Part shown: positions 57,092 to 64,000 of the stretch, one piece after another
Position numbering within the stretch: position 1 is the first letter of the stretch
How the letters are laid out: each line of letters opens with the position of its first letter
Made by a program: the position numbers and the translations under genes
The notes under the pieces: generated by a model
Told to the model about the DNA's origin: nothing
The model's input: the letters and a program-made list of their open reading frames with translations, nothing else
Database searches by the model: none
NCBI GenBank assembly: GCA_021209875.1
Contig: JAGYVD010000001.1
Coordinates: forward strand, 2,294,001 to 2,358,000
From: Rosellinia necatrix
Taxonomy: Eukaryota > Ascomycota > Sordariomycetes > Xylariales > Xylariaceae
Length of the DNA: 64,000 nt
Reading direction: 5' to 3'

Positions 57092-59194
57092 ATGTCGGCC
57101 TACGACCCGTATGACGCCCCTCCGCGCGACCACCACCACCACCACTCCCAACATCACTCTCGTCGCTACTATGACGACCGCCGCGAGCGTGAGAGGGCGG
57201 AGCCGCGCTACCTTGAGACGCAGGAGGCCTACTACAGAGTAAACCCGAGTCGAACCGCCCTCGTGGCCCGCGATCGTGAGGACAGCGATCTCTCCGTGGA
57301 GGAGGTGAGGCGTGACTTTCCACCGCCTGGCTATGCACGAGATATTCGTAGGGCAAGGTCCGCCGAGCCTGCCCACGACCAGCACTACCATGACACACGT
57401 CGTGGTTACGAAAGAGCCCCCGGTCGTGGCAGGAAGCCTGGCAGTGTCTACTATGAGGAGGAGGAACGGACGCGCAAGCGGGTTCTAAGTAAGCAGGAGA
57501 AGATCCTCGCTGCTGTCGCCGGTGGTATCATTGCTGCTGGCGCCAAGGAGGTGTGGGATCGGCGCGAAGCAAACAAGGAGGGCTCCGATATTCAGCGCAA
57601 TATCGCCGCCTCGGCCGCCCTCGGCGCTGCCGGCGCCTTCGCAGGTTACCAAGGCGCCGACTTCTACAATAAGCATCATAGCAAAGAAGATAAGAAGTCG
57701 ACGTATATTGTCCACAAGGGCCGGGACGGCCACACGGTTGAGTACTACTCGGATGAGGACGAAGATCCCCGGAGCCGCAAGGGCAACAAGTCCTTCCTTG
57801 AAAATGCTCTGTCCGCCGCAGGACTTGGCAGTGCCATCAAGGCCCTCACCGGCGGCGAGTCTGATAGGGACAGTCGCCATGGCACGAGAAGTCGCGGGGG
57901 CAGCCCCGACTCTCATCGCTCACGAGATACCCCCTCAGCTAGAATGCAGAAAGCTGCGAAAGCATCACTGATTGCCGGCGCCGCAGAAGCCTTCCGTGTT
58001 GCTAAGGAGCCTGGTGGCTGGAAAGGGGAAAAGATGAAGCGTGTCATCACTGCTGCTGCTGGCGCTGCCACCATCGATGCCGCCCACGACCCCACCAAGG
58101 ACGGCAAACGACACTTGGTTGAATCTGTCATCGGCGGTCTTGTTGGCAACCGAATGCTGAATGGATCCCGAAAAGATATCGAAGAGGATCGTTCAACCGG
58201 CAGAAGTCGAAGCCGATCTCGTGCCCGTTCGGACAGCCGGGGCCGCGGGCCCGGCATCGCAGCACTGGCCACGGCTGGGCTTGGCGTCCTTGGTGCGAAG
58301 AAACTAGTCGATCATCGCAGTCGATCGCGATCCCGGGCCCGTAGCGATGACTCCCGCGATGACTCCCGCGATGACAGGGATGGATATCAGAGGAGGCGCA
58401 GCCGTAGCCGTAGCGTTGCCGATGGCGTACGGCGCGGCATGGCTAGACTCGGCATAGGTAATGGGCCGGAAGAACGACACGATGACCGCTCCTATGATGA
58501 CCGCTCCCCTCGAGGGAGTAGTCATCGGGGCGGTGACAACCGGTATGACGGCAATGATTATTATATGAGAGGGGGAAGGGGTCCAGCAGATGATGATTAC
58601 GACAACCCCCCACGTGGAGGGCGCAGCCGGAGTCGATCTCATTCTCGAGGAGGTAGGTCAAATTCAGTTTCTAGTAGTGATCTTGGAGATTCGGATACGG
58701 ATAGAAAAACGACAGGGAAGATGCGGAGAAAACAACTCATCACAGCTGGCTTGGCAACCGTCGCTACAATTCATGCCACGCATAGCGTATATAAAAGCAT
58801 GGAGAAGAGGAATGCAAGGCATAAGGCAGTACAAGAAGGCAAACTCAGCCCACAAGAGGCTAGAAAGTTGAAGACGAAAGCCATCATGCAAGACGCGGCT
58901 TCGATCGGGATTGCAGCGTTGGGCGTCAAGGGCGCTTTATCCGAGGTCAAAGAAGCTCGGGAGCAGACCAAGTCGATAATCGAGTGGAAGGAAGAGAAAG
59001 AGAGGCGGCATCAAAAACGCATCGAGAGGCTCAAACGGGTGAATGATGACCGATGTGGTCGATCTCGAGCCGACGGCTGGGCTACTTCTTCTGCCCCGCA
59101 AGGGCAGCGCTATGCCGACGTGCCTCGATATACAGATGGAAATCCCTACTCTGCTATGCTACCTGCACCGCCCATTGCTTACGGCGAGCGGTGA
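57092..59194 (+). CDS. RS-rich protein with glycine-zipper-like segments (DUF3824-like)
   Basis: An intronless gene encodes 700 aa. The N-terminus has a His run and many Arg/Tyr/Asp residues. Hydrophobic small-residue segments follow: ILAAVAGGIIAAGAKEVWDRR, then AASAALGAAGAFAGYQGADF and later ASLIAGAAEAFRVAKEP, GIAALATAGLGVLGAKK and SIGIAALGVKGALSEVKEA. These Gly/Ala-spaced segments resemble glycine-zipper membrane helices. Between them lie Arg-Ser-rich stretches (GRSRSRSRARSDSRGR, RRSRSRS). The C-terminal block (THSVYKSMEKRNARHKAVQE, then GKLSPQEARKLKTKA) is a conserved feature of Pezizomycotina proteins annotated DUF3824. The function is unknown. Association with membranes through the zipper segments is inference. 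Confidence 0.88.
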   Translation: MSAYDPYDAPPRDHHHHHSQHHSRRYYDDRRERERAEPRYLETQEAYYRVNPSRTALVARDREDSDLSVEEVRRDFPPPGYARDIRRARSAEPAHDQHYHDTRRGYERAPGRGRKPGSVYYEEEERTRKRVLSKQEKILAAVAGGIIAAGAKEVWDRREANKEGSDIQRNIAASAALGAAGAFAGYQGADFYNKHHSKEDKKSTYIVHKGRDGHTVEYYSDEDEDPRSRKGNKSFLENALSAAGLGSAIKALTGGESDRDSRHGTRSRGGSPDSHRSRDTPSARMQKAAKASLIAGAAEAFRVAKEPGGWKGEKMKRVITAAAGAATIDAAHDPTKDGKRHLVESVIGGLVGNRMLNGSRKDIEEDRSTGRSRSRSRARSDSRGRGPGIAALATAGLGVLGAKKLVDHRSRSRSRARSDDSRDDSRDDRDGYQRRRSRSRSVADGVRRGMARLGIGNGPEERHDDRSYDDRSPRGSSHRGGDNRYDGNDYYMRGGRGPADDDYDNPPRGGRSRSRSHSRGGRSNSVSSSDLGDSDTDRKTTGKMRRKQLITAGLATVATIHATHSVYKSMEKRNARHKAVQEGKLSPQEARKLKTKAIMQDAASIGIAALGVKGALSEVKEAREQTKSIIEWKEEKERRHQKRIERLKRVNDDRCGRSRADGWATSSAPQGQRYADVPRYTDGNPYSAMLPAPPIAYGER

Positions 59195-61347
59195 AGCCGG
59201 GGGCATTTTGCGGATAAATCACAGCCCTCTCTATATAGTAGTTAGCACCTGCGTCCCTGGCACACACTCTCATATCTCGCCGGCATTTGCAAGACAAATA
59301 CCGGCACACATTCCTTCCGACGATTACACGACTGATGCCGATTATGCGTCTTCATTATGGGATGAGGAGTTACAAGAAAGATTGACGGGATTTAGTGCAG
59401 ATTTTACTTCATCTCCATCAAGATATCCTATGTGGTGTCATATTCTGAAATAGAATCAGAGTTGTTGTTTTCTTTCTTTCTTTCTTTCTTTTTATTTTTT
59501 TATTTTATTTTTTATTATAATTCCTAAGAACCCCTTTCGCTGATAATTTCTCGAATGTGATAGATGAGCGCCGCCGCCGCCCCCACGACCACTAAATCTC
59601 AAGCAGAGAATTAAAGAGGCCTGCGGGACCAGAGCCGCACTACTGTACCACAGGGCAGGTCCCCGTCTCTACGGCCGGAAGCCACAAGATGTTTTGGGTG
59701 GCGTAGGTACCTACCTAACACCACGGAGTGCCACAAGCGGATGGGGCAAAAATTTCTCTCAATCGTTCATTGGGTCGGGATGGGTTACTGGTGCACAGCC
59801 ATGTGTTGCGGGCAACGAACCAGATGCTTCAATGACGCGGGGGAAGGTAGACGCATTGTTTTTTTTCTCGTCTGAAGAGGGGGGGCCAGGGGGAGGGGGA
59901 GGGGTTAATGCAGGGCGTAGAATGGGGGAAGGGAGAATCTTGAATAGCGACGGGAGTATCGGACCACAGATAGTAGGTATACTATCAGGCCTCCCTTATA
60001 ACTTCATACGCTAGCATTGGCTCCATCGACGTCTATCTTGTTAGGACTTCGCTGTGTGTTTGTTTTCGTTTGTTCTAGCTTAGTAGCCTGTAATGGTATT
60101 TAAACAACAGATATGCACATGACTCTGACTCTCCCTCTTGTCCTTGAAAATTTTTTATATTATATAGTTTTATATATATATATATATATAACTATAACTA
60201 GAGTTATATATATATCTATAAGTATTTTGTTCTCGGCGCCGTCTCCTCGCCCAGAGATGGTTTGAGATAACCGATGCTGGGCGTTCCCTCGGCCTGGGAT
60301 AGGTCCCTGGCGAAGATGGTTGAGGCCATGAGGTCATCATACATACCTATGCACATACTTCCAATGGGCTGTATGCATCCCCCTGGTTGTGCTAATGGAT
60401 AGTGCAGGTGGGTATTTGATCTTGGTATCGATTTGACAAGCAAAGGGCTTTTGCTTTTTTTGCTACACTTTTTTTATACCGAGGATTTTTGTAAGGGGAG
60501 GTACGAACCCCGTGTGTGGTGGTTACCTACTACGGTGGACTCCATGTCAATTACTAGGTAGAATCCCTACAGGTTTCAGATCCAAATCCAAGCATACAGG
60601 TACCTAGTACCTATACGTATTTGTGTATCCTTATCTTACCCAGCCTAGAGCAATCCTACGAAATGTAAACAAGGTATGTATATGGCATAAGCAGTTCGCC
60701 TTTCTCTCGTGTATGGCGACACCGTCTCACTAACAGCTAGAGATACTCAACATACCTCCTAATCTGACGACAGATTTGTATAAACCATTCCGAAAAACTT
60801 CCGCGGCTAGCTCCTCCCTTGTTCTTATTGTAGATGTAATGTTTCTTGGAAATAAAATCATCATAACAACAAAGGAAATAGAATTAAAAAAAAAAAAAAA
60901 AATAGGAAGAAGAAGAAGAAGAAAAAGAAGAAGGAAATAGGTGGATACCGGATACTTGTACGGAAGATATTGAGTATAATAAAGCAGGATAGACTCCTCA
61001 GGCGGTCTGGCAAATTACCGTACTTGTATATGATACCGGATGTCTCCACTCGGACGGAAAACCGACTAGAGTGCTTAGGAGTCACGCTCGCCTCATTGAC
61101 TCGGTGGCTTTGATGCCGTACAGGTATCGAAAACAACTAGATAGACATTAAGGCCATGGGTCTTCAGCCAACGCAGCAACAGATCGGCAAGTACAATAAA
61201 TTGGGACGAAACCCGAAGTCATCGTGGGTTGATTGCATTCCGGATGGCCATTGATGGTAGGTATATTCTCTTATACATAAATTATACAGTCTCCTTCTCA
61301 TCGTCACAATTACGGGTAATCTCACCAGAGTAGAATCCTTAACCACA
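59195..61347. other. Convergent 3' intergenic region with simple repeats
   Basis: This contains TTTC microsatellite DNA (59469-59520), an (AT)n/TATA region with a TATAACTATAACTAGAGTTA inverted repeat (60160-60215), TAGG motifs near 59704 and 60530-60610, and a poly-A/AAG tract (60886-60935). A 75-codon minus-strand frame (60216-60443) has codon-like composition but no recognisable family. Confidence 0.55.
60886..60935. repeat. Poly-A followed by (AAG)n
   Basis: About 17 A residues are followed by AAG units, in the spacer about 400 bases downstream of the CLF1 stop codon. Confidence 0.9.
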
Positions 61348-63378
61348 TCAGCTGAACGTCCCACCACCTTGTTTCCAGGCTGATGCCATGGCGAGCATCT
61401 TGGAAATATCCTGCCTCTGCTCGTCGTCGGCGGGGAAGATGTAATCGATGTACTCCTCGAAAGTGTCGTCCTCCAGCCTCCGTCTGCGCTTCGTCTTGCG
61501 CGGCATCTGCTTCTGCACTTTCTCTACGTCCTCCTCGGAGCCGTGCGTGCGCTCGAACGACAGCCAGGCGTTGAGGAGCGACACTCGTTCCTCCTTGAGA
61601 TCTTTTTCCTTCATACTCTTATACGCACGCTCGAACACCTTGCGAGCTCGTGCCTTGGCCTCTTCGCTGACGGGCCGCTCCTCCAATTCGTCTTCGGCCT
61701 CTTCTTCCTCGTCGTCGGGGATGTTAATTTCAAAGTGCGCGTAACTGATCCATACCTTGACATGGTCCGTCTTTTCGAGTAGTCGCTCGTACAGATCGCG
61801 TGTCCTGTCGTACTCGCGCTCTTCTTCCTCGAAATCAATGTATGCTTTCCACAACAGCTCGGGCATGTCCAAGACGGGCTGGCGAATAGCCAGTTCAAAG
61901 ATAGCCCTGGTCCTATCGAAGTCCTCAAGTCCCCTCTCGAGCTCCGCAAATCTGATCCACGTCTGACAGTTCGCCGGGTTCCACTCGGCGTGCTTCTCGT
62001 AAAGTGTCCGGCACCTCACGAACTCGAATAGCTTGAGCTCTAGCTCGATGTAGCCCTTAAACAGCTTGTCCTTGGGGCACATACCGATGGCCTGGCCGAG
62101 TGACCTCCGTGCCATAGTCAACTCTCCTTGGCGGAGTTCGAATTGCGCCTTTAATAACCATATCTTGGCGAAGGTAAACTTCTTGTGAGGTATTAGGTCC
62201 AAACAAAGTTTATAGATCTGGCGAGCCCGGTCGATATCCTTGGCCTCCATCTCCTCCCACAGCGCATAGAATACCCAGAGGTAGACATACCGGCGCCAAT
62301 GCCGTTTCTCCTGCGTCGGAGGGATCTGTGCCACAGCTCTCTCGTACACATCCCTGACGCGGTCAAGATCTCCTGCCGTTTCTTCAAGCCGGGCATAATC
62401 GAACCATACATCGTAGTTCTTTGGGTTCTCTTTGATCTGGTCTTCATAGATGCGCCGCCTCTTGGATAATACGACATCCTCGACGCCGTCTTTGTCACCG
62501 TACTGCTTCTCAAAGGTCGTATATGCTTTATGAAGCCCCATGGACTTGGACCGCGGGAGGCGGTCAAGAGCGTATTTGTAGATGGCCCTCGCGCGTTCAT
62601 ACTCTTTCAGCTTGGCCTCGAATCTAGCGTAGGCGATGAAAAGCCTCTCATCGACAAACTCGTCGCCGAGAGCCTCGACGGCGGCCCCGTAGACTTCACG
62701 AACCAAGTCGCTCGTTCCAAACTCCTCCTCGAACTTGGCCCACTTGATCCAATTTCGCGGCTCGGGGCGGACGATGGTGAAGCGCTCAAATATAGACCGG
62801 GCACGGTCGTACTCGCCGTAGCGTTTCTCCAGCTTGATGTAGGCGCTCCATGCGGTCTCGTCGGGCTCCCACTCCATCCACCTCTCGAAAATCTGTCGCG
62901 TGCCGGGGATATTGCCCAGCATCTCTTCCATATACACATACTTGTACCACAGCTTATCGACCCTGGGCAAGATGGTGACGGCGCGGTCGAGCAGATTCCG
63001 GGCGTGGTTGATATTTCTATTTCGCATCTCGGCCTCGATGTATCGGATCCACAGCACCACCGACGTGGCGTCGACGTCCAGGGCTCTTTCAAAGATCGAG
63101 CGAGCGCGCTTGAATTCCTTCTGTTCAAGTTCCCACGCGGCATAGCGCATCCAGTTGTTCATGTTGATCCGGTTGCGCCTGACATAGTCTTCAAACTCCT
63201 TGCGTTTGCGGCCCTGGAACTCATGAAGCTCTTCGAGGTCGGCGAAACGCTGCGTCGGGGCCTGTACGCCCGTGTCCTGGCGGTCGACGGCCTCTCGAAG
63301 CAGCTGCTCAGCCGATATTTGCACCGGCGCAGCGGCCTTGTTCTTGACCCTCGGAGGGCCGCGAGAGGACTCCATCAT
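61348..63378 (-). CDS. CLF1: Pre-mRNA-splicing factor CLF1 (crooked-neck homologue)
   Basis: A single exon encodes 676 aa. CLF1/Crn is a scaffold of the Prp19-associated (NTC) complex and joins the spliceosome during activation, bridging snRNP proteins. The family start [20 protein letters not shown] is present, followed by tandem HAT (half-a-TPR) repeats over nearly the whole length. Repeated W-x-x-Y/W ... A-R-x-x-F/Y-E-R-A patterns are visible, for example [40 protein letters not shown] and VWISYAHFE. The C-terminus is acidic then basic ([19 protein letters not shown]), a probable nuclear signal. The protein length matches fungal CLF1. Either of two adjacent ATGs may be the start (63378 or 63375). 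It is divergent from PRP31. Confidence 0.97.
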   Translation of the reverse strand: MMESSRGPPRVKNKAAAPVQISAEQLLREAVDRQDTGVQAPTQRFADLEELHEFQGRKRKEFEDYVRRNRINMNNWMRYAAWELEQKEFKRARSIFERALDVDATSVVLWIRYIEAEMRNRNINHARNLLDRAVTILPRVDKLWYKYVYMEEMLGNIPGTRQIFERWMEWEPDETAWSAYIKLEKRYGEYDRARSIFERFTIVRPEPRNWIKWAKFEEEFGTSDLVREVYGAAVEALGDEFVDERLFIAYARFEAKLKEYERARAIYKYALDRLPRSKSMGLHKAYTTFEKQYGDKDGVEDVVLSKRRRIYEDQIKENPKNYDVWFDYARLEETAGDLDRVRDVYERAVAQIPPTQEKRHWRRYVYLWVFYALWEEMEAKDIDRARQIYKLCLDLIPHKKFTFAKIWLLKAQFELRQGELTMARRSLGQAIGMCPKDKLFKGYIELELKLFEFVRCRTLYEKHAEWNPANCQTWIRFAELERGLEDFDRTRAIFELAIRQPVLDMPELLWKAYIDFEEEEREYDRTRDLYERLLEKTDHVKVWISYAHFEINIPDDEEEEAEDELEERPVSEEAKARARKVFERAYKSMKEKDLKEERVSLLNAWLSFERTHGSEEDVEKVQKQMPRKTKRRRRLEDDTFEEYIDYIFPADDEQRQDISKMLAMASAWKQGGGTFS

Positions 63379-63949
63379 CGCTGGTTGGGGGAGGTGATTG
63401 CGGTCGGAATTGTACAGGGAGAGGAGGGCGCGATGTAGATTGGTGGTATGGAGATTGAGAGAGCACAGCTATCAATTCGGTTGCTTAGATTGAAATAGGC
63501 GAGGCGTGGCGATGGTCTTACGAATGTGTGAGGGAAAACGGGATGACATGGAACGATGGCTCTCATATTCAAGATGTGATAAAGATTGCTATGACAACCT
63601 TAAGCTGGCTCTATCTACTTAGGGTACTACTAGTTGATGATATGCATTTATCAGGATGTATATCCTATTACCCAAGCTACCTACACCACACCACCCTGTC
63701 TCTAAGTGGGGGTATATGGCCCATACATGAGGTACAGGTTGTCTGATTGGTCTAATCTAAGCGTGCCAAAGCCATGCTCAACGCGCGCTGGTCCCACTTT
63801 ATTTCTTCCGGGCTCCTTGTCGCATTCATTATTCATCTCGCCTCTCTGGAGCCTGTGGCCCTACTGCACTGCTTAAACTCATCAACCAAACCACCTCCAT
63901 CACCGCCTCTAGCCTCGTGCATTACCCTGCTGCGCCAACGAACCACACA
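63379..63949. promoter_or_regulatory. Divergent promoter between CLF1 and PRP31
   Basis: A 571-bp region separates two start codons on opposite strands, so it must carry both promoters and leaders. It has no supported coding frame. The PRP31-proximal 150 bases are C/T-rich, as in many fungal leaders. No TATA box is assigned. Confidence 0.6.
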
Positions 63950-64000
63950 ATGTCGACGCTAGCAGACGAGCTCCTCCAGGACTTTGAGGACTCGGGCTCT
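63950..64000 (+). CDS. PRP31: U4/U6 snRNP factor PRP31, first 17 codons (cut by window end)
   Basis: The start codon in ACACAATGTCG opens a frame that runs to the end of the window and reads MSTLADELLQDFEDSGS. This is the conserved N-terminus of fungal Prp31 proteins, the U4/U6 snRNP component that binds the U4 snRNA 5' stem-loop with Snu13 and bridges to the U5 snRNP. Only 17 residues are visible, so the assignment rests on this motif. A short match could mislead, but the start and length of the motif fit the family well. The shared promoter with CLF1 is consistent with a splicing role. Confidence 0.7.
   Translation, partial: MSTLADELLQDFEDSGS

Noticed and set aside
60216..60443. 75-codon minus-strand frame with coding-like composition
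   Set aside because: It could be a small gene or a decayed exon, but I recognise no family and no splice partners, so I did not call it.
62530..63438. 302-codon plus-strand open frame antisense to CLF1
   Set aside because: It overlaps HAT-repeat coding sequence of CLF1. The frame is open because of the codon bias of the real gene and shows no domain.

Overview
This window is nuclear DNA of a filamentous ascomycete (Pezizomycotina, probably Sordariomycetes). The evidence is short introns (about 50-280 nt) with GTAAGT/GTATGT-like donors, CTAAC-type branch sites and YAG acceptors; protein families such as NPR3, COX19, SFT2, CLF1 and a B-type cyclin; fungal-type orphan families; and gene-rich blocks separated by intergenic DNA full of microsatellites. 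I saw no bacterial operon, CRISPR array, tRNA, rRNA or intact transposon. Exon structures were built by hand: splice sites were chosen so that reading phase and family sequence both continue, and every multi-exon model given closes in phase.

Layout, left to right. 0-3 kb: a damaged ASCH/PUA-like gene (+) facing a beta-lactamase/LovD-like serine hydrolase (-). 4.4-9.3 kb: a large AAA+ ATPase (+) facing a membrane RING-CH ubiquitin ligase (-). 10.6-12.7 kb: an M28 zinc aminopeptidase (-). 15.3-20.4 kb: mitotic cyclin B (-) and mitochondrial ribosomal protein L2 (+), divergent. 22.8-29.5 kb: a nine-exon monocarboxylate-type MFS transporter (+) facing an unusual fused alpha-beta succinyl-CoA-ligase-like protein (-), then COX19 (-). 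31-36.2 kb: a cysteine-rich cell-surface protein (+) and the TORC1 regulator NPR3 (+). 37.2-38.8 kb: a bHLH transcription factor (-). 45-46.2 kb: SFT2 (+). 50.7-53.3 kb: a La-domain RNA-binding protein (+). 57.1-59.2 kb: an intronless RS-rich, DUF3824-like protein (+). 61.3-64 kb: the splicing factor CLF1 (-), divergent from the first codons of PRP31 (+), which runs off the window.

Most of these are core eukaryotic functions: cell cycle, splicing, mitochondrial translation and cytochrome oxidase assembly, Golgi traffic, TORC1 nutrient sensing and vacuolar or secreted proteolysis. They do not form a biosynthetic cluster. The least ordinary items are the fused CoA-ligase with a shortened ATP-grasp part, the broken ASCH-like gene, a 19-nt exon in the transporter, a stop-free intron in NPR3 whose length is a multiple of three, the CLF1/PRP31 divergent promoter, and the non-coding landscape: dispersed TAGG/ACCT motifs, two telomere-like minisatellites, a very AT-rich island, and gene-poor stretches of 6.2, 4.6 and 3.8 kb.
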